A DNA stretch of 64,000 nucleotides, from assembly GCA_037013685.1 (NCBI GenBank), contig CM072891.1, positions 8,284,501-8,348,500 of the forward strand. The letters are read 5' to 3'. Source of the DNA: Acridotheres tristis. Its lineage: Eukaryota; Chordata; Aves; Passeriformes; Sturnidae. Shown here piece after piece: positions 14,491-26,000 of this stretch (positions are counted from its first letter, which is position 1; every line of letters begins with the position of its first letter). Position numbers and translations under genes: made by a program. The notes beneath the pieces were generated by a model. That model was not told the origin of the DNA, made no database searches, and was given only the letters and a program-made list of their open reading frames with translations.

Positions 14491-16209
14491 TCAACGGTTG
14501 TGGATCAGCATTTGCTTGAGCTGATGGAGCAGCTGAACGTACTCCTGCATGGCCTTCATGTGGGCATCCGGATTGCTGGCCAGGTGCTGGAAGAGGTTGG
14601 GTGCTTCAGCCGCCTGCAAGTCAGAGGGCAAACTGATCTCCGTAGGAAACCTCTCGTTGCCTATGACAAAGTGGTTAAGTTGTTTTGTCTCCAGTGACCG
14701 GCGGAGGTACTTCAGGGTGTTCACCAGTCGCTGCAGGAAATCCCTCCTGCCCTGCTGTGTCACGGGCACAGTGTTCAGGAGGTGCATCACCACCGTCTTC
14801 AGGGCATAGCTGGAAAAACCTACGCCCATCAGGATGCGGCTGAGGAGCTGCAGGCACTTGCAGTGCCAGCTGTCGTGAGGCGCCTGCCTGGAAATGTGCC
14901 TGAAGAATTTTGCCTCTGCCACGGCGTAAGTCTCAAGCCATGTTGTGCTTGAGATGCCTGCTTCTGTAGGCTGGCTGCCCACAAAGATATCTGAGTCTCC
15001 TTGCCGCACTCCAAAGATCACCTCAACCATGAAGCTTTCCTGGTCTTTGCTTAGCTGGAATTTGCAGGAGCGGCTGGAGGGCTGCAACGTTAAACGCCAA
15101 TGGTGTGATTGAGGCAAAAGCAGCCAGGCTACTCTCACAAATCGATAGAACCAGTGGACAGTTTTCTCCACATCTAGATAGGAGTCAGTGCAGACGGTGT
15201 GTAGGAGGCTGGGGTCCTGTTTCCTTCTCAGCTCCTCTTCAGAGTGGTGGAGGAAACACAGCATGTCCTCCCCCAGCTGCTCCTTCGTGCAGGTGCACAG
15301 CAGCTCCACACGGACACAGCACTTCCTTGGGAGCACTCCTGCAGTGTCCAGCTCCAGGTGGAAGGCATGTCCTGGAGGGGGACTCAGTGGTACAAGCACA
15401 CAGTACACAGCATCTTGTGCGCGGGGACTCCAGCCTTCAAAGGCGCTGCCCACTCCGATGGCTTGTTGTGGCACTGGATAGAAGCTGTTGAACAAGCCTT
15501 GTCCAAAGATGTGTGTGAGTTTGTCCATCAGGTCTGTTACGATCGAGCAACCTCTGTCCAGGTCCAGAACAGGCAACTGTATGCGCTCCTCTAAAAGGCT
15601 TCCAAGGCTCCTTTTGACATGGTGGCCATCATCTTCTTCATTTGCATCGTGCTTGTCTTCTTCATTTCCAGCAGCACTGACCTCCTCCCCCTTCTCATCG
15701 TTGTTTACTTCTTCCTTTGCATCATCACAGCCTTCTTTTGCTTCATTTCCAGCATTGCTTTCTGCCTTTGCATCCACATTGCTGCCGTCTTCATTTCCGT
15801 CCTTATTGTCCTCTTCCACATTTGCATCGTCGCTTTCTATTTCTTTCTTTGCAATCGCTTTGTGCCCTTCTTCTTCCTCCTCCGCCAAGTTGCTGCTGGA
15901 CTTCTCCTTGTAGCCACTATTGCCTGGATCACGTCTGATTTTGTGGCATGCAAACCACAGCACCAAGAGAAGGATGAGGATTCCAGTCACAGCCCAGAAC
16001 TGCCACATGAGCAGGGCTCTCCAGGCCACGCCACTGTGCCCCAGGTTGTTCTGCTCCAGCTCTTGCATCAGGTGAGTCATCTGCTGGTTCAGATACTCGG
16101 CACGCTGCTGCATGCGCTCCAGCGTGGCCTCATCCAGCCCATCCCCAGCCTGCTGCGGGTACTGGATGAGGCCTTGCACAAGCAAGAGAAGGAATGTAGT
16201 GGCAAGCAT
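14491..16209 (-). CDS. ITPRIPL1-like: ITPRIP-like Mab-21-domain membrane protein (ITPRIPL1-like)
   Basis: This is an uninterrupted reading frame of 572 codons, close to the roughly 550 residues usual for ITPRIPL1. Residues 1-16 are a hydrophobic, signal-like start. Residues 25-55 are Gln/Glu-rich and helical, and probably form a coiled coil. Residues 68-88 are a single membrane span followed by a basic stop (HKIRR). Residues 109-195 are a very acidic Asp/Glu/Asn/Lys tract. The Mab-21/nucleotidyltransferase-like domain follows from about 205 to the end. The family's GS motif is at residues 254-255 (GVGSAFEGW), with a single Asp at 266 where active cGAS-type enzymes have two acidic residues, so catalysis is doubtful. 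The helical motif around 445-478 (HDSWHCKCLQLLSRIL, then SSYALKTVVMHLL) is characteristic of the family. By topology the protein should be a single-pass membrane protein with the Mab-21 domain probably on the cytosolic side. ITPRIP itself modulates the IP3 receptor; whether this paralogue does so is unknown. The codons for the acidic tract create long antisense frames that are artefacts. Family assignment is firm; exact orthology among the many avian copies is not. Confidence 0.9.
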   Translation of the reverse strand: MLATTFLLLLVQGLIQYPQQAGDGLDEATLERMQQRAEYLNQQMTHLMQELEQNNLGHSGVAWRALLMWQFWAVTGILILLLVLWFACHKIRRDPGNSGYKEKSSSNLAEEEEEGHKAIAKKEIESDDANVEEDNKDGNEDGSNVDAKAESNAGNEAKEGCDDAKEEVNNDEKGEEVSAAGNEEDKHDANEEDDGHHVKRSLGSLLEERIQLPVLDLDRGCSIVTDLMDKLTHIFGQGLFNSFYPVPQQAIGVGSAFEGWSPRAQDAVYCVLVPLSPPPGHAFHLELDTAGVLPRKCCVRVELLCTCTKEQLGEDMLCFLHHSEEELRRKQDPSLLHTVCTDSYLDVEKTVHWFYRFVRVAWLLLPQSHHWRLTLQPSSRSCKFQLSKDQESFMVEVIFGVRQGDSDIFVGSQPTEAGISSTTWLETYAVAEAKFFRHISRQAPHDSWHCKCLQLLSRILMGVGFSSYALKTVVMHLLNTVPVTQQGRRDFLQRLVNTLKYLRRSLETKQLNHFVIGNERFPTEISLPSDLQAAEAPNLFQHLASNPDAHMKAMQEYVQLLHQLKQMLIHNR

Positions 16210-16212
16210 GGC

Positions 16213-16497
16213 CTAAGGAGTTGAGCAAGCGTTGATTGGGGATGGGAGGGAGGTACTGATAGGGCAGGTGGGGACAGGAGCCCCAGGGATCCGAAGGCAG
16301 GCTGCGAGGCTTGTGCCGCTGCCCCAGCAGCAGCACCGTGCCCTGCCAAAGGCAGTTCCACGAGGAATTGGCCTCTGGATGCCTGGTGAGAAGTGATTCC
16401 CCAGGTGCACCCGTTTGGCCCTCGTTCAGCATTCAGTACAGCTTCCTGTCTGCGTGCACACTCGCTGCTCTCCAGGGCTGTACTGGAGCAGGGTTAC
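16213..16497 (-). other. Putative 5'-UTR intron of the ITPRIPL1-like gene
   Basis: On the minus strand the start codon is preceded directly by CTCCTTAG then GCC, a good splice acceptor with a pyrimidine-rich run upstream and a plausible branch site. A matching donor, CAG then GTAACC, lies at 16,498/16,497, giving an intron of 285 bases and a very short non-coding first exon upstream. Family members are generally described with the whole coding region in one exon after a non-coding exon, which fits. If real, this argues against a recent processed retrocopy. No transcript evidence is available here. Confidence 0.45.
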
Positions 16498-16538
16498 CTG
16501 CTGGTTGTGTTGATAGCTGCCCCCATTGTGACACTGGT

Positions 16539-16554
16539 CCTGTGATGTCACAGG
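16539..16554 (-). promoter_or_regulatory. CRE-like palindrome upstream of the ITPRIPL1-like gene
   Basis: CCTGTGATGTCACAGG has perfect 7-base arms around a TG centre and contains TGATGTCA, a one-base variant of the CREB/CREM site TGACGTCA. It lies about 40 bases upstream of the proposed first-exon donor and about 330 bases upstream of the start codon, where a core promoter would be expected. Its role as a promoter element is inferred from sequence and position. Confidence 0.35.
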
Positions 16555-18528
16555 TGCCACGGCGCATCTCAACATGGCCTGAGAGTGCAAGGGGAAGACA
16601 TGGCAAAAATCCTCTTTGTAGCCACTGTGTCTTCAGTGTCTGCTCTGTCAGAGAGATCATTTGGAAACAGACTCTTCTGCACAAGGATTTCCCTGTCCTT
16701 GCTGAGTCCCACATCCTCTGCTCTTTTTTCCTATAGTATTATGTCAAGTGCATGCCATAAACTTCCAGTAGCTACCTCACAGTATATCTCTAGCCATGGA
16801 AGCCAAAACCTTGTGTACTACCTTAGTAACCAGGTATTTTCTGTTCGGTTCATTTCCTCCTTCTGGACCACCTGACCCCTTTGCCTTGGAGGTTAAGGGA
16901 CTACCTGGCCTGTAGCTATCATGTCTTCATTCCCCATACGGCCTCTCATGTTTCTACATTTTGCCTTATCATAATATCTTTAGACCCTGCAGTGCAGAGT
17001 AGGAGTGGATGATAAACTCGAGGGTTTAGCAAGCTTCATATCCTCTCAGTGCTATCATGTTTTTGAGCTCCTGCTGGGCAGCAAACTAACTTGGAGAAAT
17101 TGCCCGGATGGCAAACAGGTGCTATGGCATCTCTCATTGAAGAATCTCCAATTGCTAACTCCTGAGGTGCTTTCCTGGTGGCACTGGTTCTAAAATGAGT
17201 GATGGGGGCTGGTGTGGCTCAGCTTTAGCTGCTTGTCTTTTCCTGGATCCAGTCTGTTTCTCAAGTCCTCCAAATTCCCCAGTCCCAGATTTCAATGTCA
17301 CTGGTGGTACACTTCTTCTAACTGCTGCTGACATCTTGACAACCCCATTTCTTGAGGCACCAGCAGAGCCCTAAGAGCAGGCCGTGGAATAGAATAAGAG
17401 CCATACGTGCCACTGCTGCAAGACATTTCTGAGCATGGATCCTCAGGTCACACGGATCCTGTCCAGGACTGTCTGCTCCATGTGCTGTACAGGACAATTC
17501 ATCTGATGTGCTCACAGGACTAAGGGATGACACATTTCCCCAGCTGCCCTAGGGCAGGAGCAGGGACGTGTGGGAGAGCCTTATTTACAGCATCAGAGAA
17601 GCCAGAGCCCACCAGAGCATCAGTTCTGCTGCAAAATGCAGTTCTGCTGCAGCACTCTCTGCCCACAGTTCCCAACAGTGATGTACAAACACTCACAGGC
17701 ACAACATTTATTGGCAACTTTGTCCCAAGGGGAGCTCCCAGAGGGGGCAACAGCAACTCCCTTAGGGAACGGACTCTCATATATGGAGGGCATTCAGTGT
17801 CCAGGCAGTAACATGAATCTTGAGTTCCAGGCTCCTTGCCGTGGCCTCTTCAGGATTGTTCTGTACAAATGAGCATTGCAGACAGAACACAGTAATTTGG
17901 TCTGGGGGAATAGGAACTATGAATTTTGTGTATATGAACTGTATTTCTGTATGATGTATTTATTATTTATATATTTATTGTGTATACTGCATTTATTTAC
18001 CCTGTATTTACGAGCGGTAGTTCATATATGAACTGTGTATTCTGAATTCAGAATATGAATTCTGCAAACCTGGACCCAAATCTGTGTTTAGGAATGTTGT
18101 TACAGTTTCTGAACTGTAAAGAAAACCAATGTGTAAGCTTTTCTAGTGCCAGAATTGAGACACGTGCGATTTTCTTGCCCCATCAGCAGCAGAGTTAGCA
18201 GTTTTTTTGCAAACATGATGCACATCTTCCCATTTATTTTCTGAGAAATGCATCATTCCATGCTAACTTTATGAAAGAAATAACTTACAGGACATGGGTG
18301 CCACAGTTGTGGCAAGTATATGGCAGTTGGCTGAAAAACTGAGCACTCATCAAACAACAAAAGTGTTCAGGGGATTTCCTTTTATTTCTACTTTCTCACA
18401 TTTATTAAGGTGTCTGACTAACAGAAAGCAAAGGGTGGTGCTGTGCCACCCTCCTGTGGTCTGTCCCAAGTCCTGGCATGATGTGTCAGGAATGGGAGAC
18501 CATGTTCTCCAAGTATCATGGCAATAGA

Positions 18529-18580
18529 GAATGAATGAATGAATGAATGAATGAATGTATGAATGAATGAATGAATGAAT
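18529..18580. repeat. (TGAA)n microsatellite
   Basis: About thirteen tandem tetranucleotide units (GAAT/TGAA) run for 52 bases, with one interruption (GTAT) near 18,556. The near-perfect run suggests an actively variable tetranucleotide locus. Confidence 0.95.
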
Positions 18581-21500
18581 AAGTGGTGTCATTTAGACTG
18601 AGCTTCAGTTAAGAGACTTAATTAAGAACAGAACTACTTGCTTTTGAAAAATAAAAGATAGGAAAAAGTTATGGTGAGCAGCATTGCATTTGCTTCCCAA
18701 ACAAAGATAGAATGAGAAATAGGAATCCTGATGGAACACAAAATTAGTTGTGGTCTTTATTTCTGGAGAGTTTAATAAACAGTATCAGACTGCAATAAAC
18801 AGCAGCCCACATGCAATGTCCCAGATCTGTGAAAGCACATGTTTAAGTAGAGTTGCTAATTTCTTACAAAAGACATTGCAATTTTCTTCTTAAGAATGAG
18901 ATTGTGCAAAAGAGAAGATACTGATAACCTACATATTATATAGCCTACATCATATATATTTCCAGAACCTGTAGTACCTGTTAAAACTAAGGCAGAAGCA
19001 CTGAAGGCAGAAGAGACTAAGCCTGTGATACTCCAGGAAGTTTTCCTAAAGGAGTGATATTTACATGTATTGCAACAACCAGGCAGCATAACACTTCTCA
19101 AAAGAATATTTTACTCTCCATTCTTTTTCACAGGCTCTGGATGTTTTTCAGCAGTTCCTGTAGAAGTGCTCTCTGCATTATTTTGTGGGATAGAGAATGG
19201 GTGGTTTAAGACTACAGAATGTTCCCATGGCCTCTATATCCCCCCTATGGTATTCTTCCCTGCCTAAGGCTGTTTAAAACCTTAATCTGACTTGGACCAA
19301 AAATGCTTTCAGTGTGGAGATGTGTCTAGATGCCATATTAAAATCAGATAATTTCCAGCTATTTGAAACTCACTGATGAAGCAGGCTACTAAAATATTGC
19401 CAAAATTTTCTTCTTAAACTGCAATAGCTAAAACATCAAGACCTGCATAGGAATATTTTTAAATGTTGGTCTTATACAGAGTTTAGACACTACAGTGATG
19501 AAAAAGCAACTTTAAGACAATCAGGTGAACTCTAGGTAGATATCTCCCTACAGTGAATTACATTTTAACCATGAAAGGATGGCCTAAGGCAGCAAGTGAA
19601 TTGGTCAGGAAGATGGAGACTGAAATTTTATTAGTCTCTCTCAGTTGTATTTTCATCTCTCATGTTTTCTTTGTGGTTATCAATTTTACGTTTTTGGAAG
19701 CTCCTTCTACAGTCCAGTAATTGTAACTAGGAATGCAGTGTACAGACACTGAAAACTGTCATCTGCAGGGTCAGTCACAGAGAAAAATAGTTTGATATTA
19801 CTGGCAGACTAAGCCTGCAGCCAGTGCTGTGTACAAAAAGTACCTCTGAAGCTGGTCCTAATTTTTCCTAGTATGATACTTCATGTTGCTGTATATGTCA
19901 TGCATTAAACTACTGGCCTCATGACCTTATTTTAGTGGTGACTGCAAAGCTAGAAACTTTGGATTTCTTGAGATTTATATGACATCTATAAGCATGCTGC
20001 AATATTGGGATATTTTTGCATTTTCATTCACAATTTTTACAATTTTCTTTTAAAAATATGTAACAGGTCATTGAATGTCAAAAAAAGGAGATTTAATCCC
20101 CCAAGAACTAGATGGGCATGGCTAAGCCTAGTCTTTTAATGCTTGGTATTTTCTCGGGTTTAGGAAACAATCCTGAAGGGTAATGGTTTGTGCAAAACTT
20201 CAGTGGGGGTTCAGACTGCTTTGTGGGCCCAAGTCTCAGAGTTTCTTGTTCCATCATCTGAGTTTCTTCTCTCCCAGCTGCCACACTTTAACAGCTGGTC
20301 TAAGCTGGCTGTCCAGACTCTCACCAAAAGAAGGAAGAAGTGGTGTCAACTCCAGAGGGCAACACACCTGTCATCAAATCTGGATCTAAAATAGATGAGT
20401 TACTTGTCCCCAGGTGACTAGAGAGGAAGTCTGGGAAATTGTGTTAGAGGAGCACCTAGCTTTATGCCCATCTAGGTCATCTCATGAGATGAATCAGTCT
20501 CTTTGTGTAGAAGTCCTACTAGCTGGATCTGTGCACCATCCCCATCATATAACACGGTTCTTCAAGTTTGAGCTGGAGAATGAGCAGAGTATTTTCATCT
20601 TTGAAATTAATTTCTGATAATGTAAATTCCTGTGAAATTGACTGGAAGATTGACATACACACCGTTCTAGTAAAAATCAAAGACCAAACAAGTGCCTCTG
20701 CTTTCAAAAGATGTGTTGCCAGGGAAGACATGGTAGAACCAAGGCTGGGTTTTGCCATGGAGCATAGGTTTTTAAACTGTAGATTAAAAATGAGAACTGC
20801 TGAAAATAATTTAAAAAATATGACTTAAAACATATGAGCATGGGTTTATGCATGAAGGCTAGGGGGGTAGGAAGGAGATAAATATGTAGATTGAAGGCAG
20901 AGGTAGATGTTTGAGTTGTATCTAAGTGAACTAAAACCTAGTAGCCTGTTTCGAATGCAGTCTTGACCCCCTGCTCCAGGTGCAGTCATTTTCCTTTCTT
21001 ACTTTTATTTTCCATTGGATCTGCCAGCTAAATGGACCTGTCCCATAGCTGCCTGACCACTAAGTCATCTGATGGAAGTGCAGGGAATGTGCGTGGCCAG
21101 GCCATAGGGGAAGAGAGAATTTTGGTAGCAGATGCCTATTAGATAAGGTGTACACTGAACTTGTGCTCCTCACCTTGGTGAACTGGTGAGTTGGAGTGAT
21201 TGTTGGAGGCTACATCCATGGCAGTAGGATCAAGTAACATCCCAGCTAGGCTGTATCTTCAAATGTAGTTGCTGGACTTTTGATTTGTGGTGCTGTACTT
21301 GAACGATGCAGTTTAGAAATTTGCAGACATGCAGAAGCAATAAAGACTTAGCCTGCTCAAAAGGTAGAGACAATAGAAATACTTCTGGGTTTTCCTGATC
21401 ATCCCAAAAACCGAATAGTTGAGCATCTAGGAGGAGAGATATTTTCTTTTATATTCTGAAAGGGTGAGGAGGACCAGCTGATTATAACAGGGTGAATAGA

Positions 21501-21830
21501 GCTGTTTTTTTAGCTTGTGAAGGTAAATTATAGCTCACAAACACATGAACTGATCTGTGAGCCTTTTCTAAATACGTTCTACCTGTCATGAAGAGCATTA
21601 TTCGTTTGGACATGTGATTTAAAGGAACAAAACTTAGTGCAAGATCTCTAAGTCACTGCAAATACAAATATTTAACTCAAAGTGTGATGGCTTAATGGAG
21701 AACTAAGGACTTTCTTTTTCCATATTTCAATACTTACACTTTCCCATATGACAATGCTATCAGCTGCTGAGCTAAATCTGGAAAAGGGAGGGAGAGCAAT
21801 GAGAAACAGAGACATGCAGTATCTAACAGA

Positions 21831-21924
21831 GTTAGATACTGAGTTATAGTACACTGATTCTGTTAGATACCGACTTATTAGTATTGTTAGATACAGAGTT
21901 ATTAGTATTCTGTGAATACTAATA
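21831..21924. repeat. Degenerate GTTAGATAC direct repeats and an adjoining palindrome
   Basis: GTTAGATAC occurs three times, at 21,831, 21,862 and 21,886, each followed by a variant of GAGTTATTAGTATT. The cluster ends in an inverted repeat with perfect 10-base arms (TATTAGTATT at 21,900-21,909 and its complement at 21,915-21,924) around a 5-base loop. It looks like a decayed short tandem array that happens to form a hairpin. No known element is recognised. Confidence 0.7.
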
Positions 21925-22194
21925 GAAGCACACCTCAAGATACTTCCCACAATTATGTATTTGAATGAAATATGAAATCTCTTCACCTCTGCTCAATCTC
22001 CTTCAAAGCTGAAGTACTGTTAATATTTTAATAAAAGAATTTCCTGTGAAATAATAGTTAAAAAAATAAGAAGAAAGACTGAGTTTTAAACAACTATTTT
22101 GCAGAAGGCAAATTGCGAACTTGTAAGTATTTGTACTGAAAATATGTGCTGAGTTGCATTAGCAGACCATGCTCAAACAGCAGTTACAAATACT

Positions 22195-23075
22195 TCATTG
22201 TCAAAATGTAAGGATGAGTTCCATGAAGCTCCACAGAGGATTGCTATAGGTCTCATAGTACTCATTAATGAGTTGGATGATGACACAAAAAGAATCATTA
22301 TTAAATTTGCAGATACTTTCAAGCAGCAAGAGACTGCAAGTATTGTAGATGAGATGATTAAAATACAGTGATCTTGATAAATTGCAGGTATGATCTGAAA
22401 AGTGTGGGTAGGATTCAGAATGAATAAGAGCTACATTTAGACAGGAACAAGAAACTGCAGAAACACAGGACATCAAGGAACTCTTTTTAAAGCAATTCTG
22501 TGGGAAAATATTTAGCAGGCTTCCTAGAACACAAACTGAACAGAATGAAATTATGCTAATGCAGAACAGGAGGATGCTGCCCTGGGCTGTCTTTGTAGGT
22601 GCAGAGTGCTCTGCTCAGCACTGTCACACATCAGCAAAAGTGGTGTGTACACCTATGGACACAACAGAAATGTGAAGCAGCTGGAGGTGGTCCAGAGGAG
22701 GGCAATCAGAATGGTGAGGCAATGAAAAAACAAGCTATAAGGAAAGAAAAGTTATAGTGTCTAATTTGACCCAGAAAAATGGGTAAAAGACTTAAAAATA
22801 TGAAATTCTGCTCCAAAGAGAACAGTGGTAATTTGCTTTCTGCATCTACAATGGAGGACAAGAAATAAAGGACTCCTGTTTAACATGAGATTCATCTTCA
22901 ATATTAGGATGAAACCTTGTACAGATAATATTTCACTAAATAGTGGCATAAATATGGCATCTTCAGCACTAAATGTCTGTAAGAACTTTTAAATTTAGGT
23001 ATAATTGAGCCTACCCTGAGCAGTGAGACAGACTCAGTGGATTTTAGTCCCCTCCTATGCTACAAATTTGTAAGA
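22195..23075 (+). mobile_element. Old, decayed CR1-type LINE fragment
   Basis: Sense-strand sequence retains CR1 landmarks in order. First is a stretch resembling the reverse-transcriptase segment that encodes an L-N-D-L-D-D-type motif followed by K-F-A-D (22,262-22,320). Next is the pol carboxyl-terminal region with GGTCCAGAGGAGGGCAATC (about 22,689), and then the 3' region with AGGATGAAACCTTGTACAG (about 22,907). Reading frames are broken throughout by stops and indels and internal segments are missing, so this is an ancient inactive copy. Boundaries are approximate. Confidence 0.65.
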
Positions 23076-26000
23076 AGCAGACCCCCACCTTCTACTGAAT
23101 AATTTACACATTTAGTTAAAATTAACCATATTATTCTGAATGTGCATCACTGCGATCAGCTTTTGAGGAATTTAGCTTAGCCTTCAGTCTCTAAGGATGC
23201 AAGCAGGAACAAGTTGCAAATTTCAGAATTTGTAACTTGTCAAAATTTGGGCAGATTTTTACAGAATAGCATATCCTTGTCACCAAGGCCCATCTCCCTG
23301 ATACGTTTTTAACAATAGTCTCAAAACATGGGCATATTCAGTTATAAAAATATATTTAACATGGTCAAAAGCCTTTTTTCATCAAATCTCCTTGAAGCTG
23401 GTTAAACTGATTTTGCTGAAACATTAAAAATAAAAGAAAAACGAAAATAAGAATCCAGACCTTTTCTGATCCATATAGTGAAACATTGTGACCCAAGCAG
23501 TTGAAGATGGAAGATTCTCAACCATGACTGCCACAGATACTTACTTGAAAGAAGATTTGGAGATTCACTGTTTCATTATCACTTGTAAGGTGCTTTGAGA
23601 TCCTGACATGATGTGTATTACATCTTTTAAAGCTTTGTGGAGTTGTTAATGGCAGTGCAGATTTAAAGCAGTTTCTTGGATAATTAAGGAAAAAATAATT
23701 AATCTCATGGTTTTTTTTTAAATAAACCCTATGCATGATTTTGAACTATGCATTGTACAAGTGTTCTGTTCTCACATTCTAGTTTAACAGAGCAGACTAG
23801 TTTGAAATGTGTTTTAATTGAATTGGGCTGTACCAGTCTCTTTACTGTCATAGCTTAACAGGCTGAGCATTGAAGTAAGGACTGCATTTTAAGCAGAGAG
23901 CTGCTGGTGGAGCTGTTCTGGCTGGAGAGGGGGAAGATGAGACCAGAACTGAGCGCTGGGATCAATCTCATTTTTCACACTGCTGAGATCTGCAAAACTG
24001 GCATCTGGATTCCTGGCTATGTAGGGAAGGGATATTCACAAACCTAGGGAAGGATGACAGCCCTCTATGGAGACCCTCTTATGGTCTTCTTGTGCCCAGC
24101 AGAGAGAAAGAAAGATTCTTCTTGTCATAGCTACGAGCACCTGAGGTTATGCTTCAGCTTTGAATCTCCCAAGTGTCTTTTCCCACTGCCCCTACTGTGA
24201 GCCTAGAAAAAAACAAGTTTCCTAGGCTAATATCTGTTGTTTGAGCCCTTCTGTTGCCCACTCATTTTACTGAATGCTTGTACAGCTGACCCCAGCTCAG
24301 TCAGATCTCTTCCCTGTGCAGTACTTTCTCAGCAGTAGACAACATGGGACTATAATTGAAAATTATTTTAAAAATAATAAAGAAATGTTAATTGTCACTT
24401 GAATTTGAAGGTGAGTTTAAGGACTTTACATATGCAAAATGTAGAAAAATTTGACTGCTCAGGTTTAAATGATGTTAATGAGGAAAAACTTAAAAGAAAC
24501 AGAGTGAAGTAACTGAATATTCACCAAAAGCATGTCCAATGTTAAACTTCCCTGCCAAAACCAGAACATGCAGTGTGATGTTTAGCTACATAAATTAGCC
24601 AAAGAGGGAGAAGTGGTACCATCTGATTTAGATAAATCATCAACACCCTGCACATTTTTGGTAAATATTAGAGAAAAGATTTTATATATAAAAATATCTA
24701 TGCACATAAAGTGAAGATAGATAAACACAGATACATGCATTTCAATACTTGAACTGTGTTGGTCAGTACAGAAAAGAAACATAGCTCATGGTGATATTTG
24801 CAGTTTCTTCTATATGGTAAAGGCTTTTTCAAAACCATGAGATGATATTGTTTCTGCTGTGAAAAATGCATAGTCTAATAAGGCAGATAAATACTTGGGA
24901 GAAAGGGATATAGCATACAAGCAATATGATCAGGACTATGAAAGGCACATACTGCGTCTTTCTGGATTTAAGGGTTTTTTAAAACATATTTCATGCCTTC
25001 CTCCACACTTTAGGTTCCTCATTCCCACTGTGCAGCAGCTCCCACCACAGCTTGTGTAATTAATCATCATAAAATGTATTTCAAACAGAAAAATAAGTCC
25101 AAAGGAAACTTCTGCAATATCACAGAAGAAAAAAGTCAAGAATGTTATGATTTACTCAAAGTAAGTACTACTTCTGCACCTTTTCCAGACCAGCAGGTAA
25201 AGACCAGCTGGAGAAAACTTGAGTTGTACAGGAATTCACACATTTCTTCCACTTAGTGCCATGAGTTTTCATATTTGGCTACCTGAAATGTCAGAAGTTG
25301 AAGCTCTACCATGTTCAGGAAAACTTTGCAAGTTCAGATGGAGTGGAGGCAGAAGACTGTTCTTGACAAATGGACAGAAAACTATAAATATTGATAGATA
25401 TAAAAAACTGATCTCATGACAAACTAAAAGAAGATATGGAGAGACCTTAGAAATTTGTAGATGTTATAAAGGAAGCTAAAATCCCCTCTACAGTCCTCCC
25501 TTTAACACAGGAAAGTATGAGACCATGCTAATTTCCTCACTCAACCAGTGCTCTGACTTTTTCAGATATGAGATTGCCAAGGCAGAAGAGAAAAGGATGC
25601 CTCTGCTATGTTTGAGCAAGATCCTGGATATTGAGGGAATGGAATCCCTCCTCTTCGGATTAGTTGTATTGCTCTTTGTCCATTTTGGGCTTCCAGGTAA
25701 GACAAAGAGAAGCAAAGCTTCTTACACAAATCTCTTTTCAATACTTTCAGCAAACAGGGTTTTCAGACTTTCCTAGGTGGATTTACAAAGACTGTGAATT
25801 TTACTTTCCCACAATGTTATTTATTGATAAAAATGAACAGAAGAGCTGCTACTAGTGTTCTTCTGATGTCTTTAGCTTTCTTTAAAAAAAAAGAAAAAAA
25901 TTCTCAATATTTTTGGTTATATGATTTTCCTAGATGCAGGATGCAAGTTCTTCCATGCCTGAAATTCACTGCTATGGCTTTTCCCCCTGATGATAACAAG

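Larger units (their letters stand above)
16555..22194. other. Intergenic region without a recognisable gene
   Basis: Only short frames without family resemblance occur here. Apart from the TGAA microsatellite at 18,529 and the AT-rich repeat cluster near 21,831-21,924, listed separately, I see no structured element. Some stretches, such as 17,900-18,080, are strongly AT-rich with local ATATTTA-type repetition. Confidence 0.55.

Noticed and set aside
15105..15594. Overlapping plus-strand frames of 97-128 codons
   Set aside because: They are antisense shadows of the Mab-21 domain coding sequence, with no plausible start context or homology.
15619..16224. Plus-strand open frame of 201 codons, rich in Phe, Ile and Leu
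   Set aside because: It is antisense to the ITPRIPL1-like gene and arises from the GAA/GAT-rich codons of its acidic tract and membrane segment. No family resemblance.
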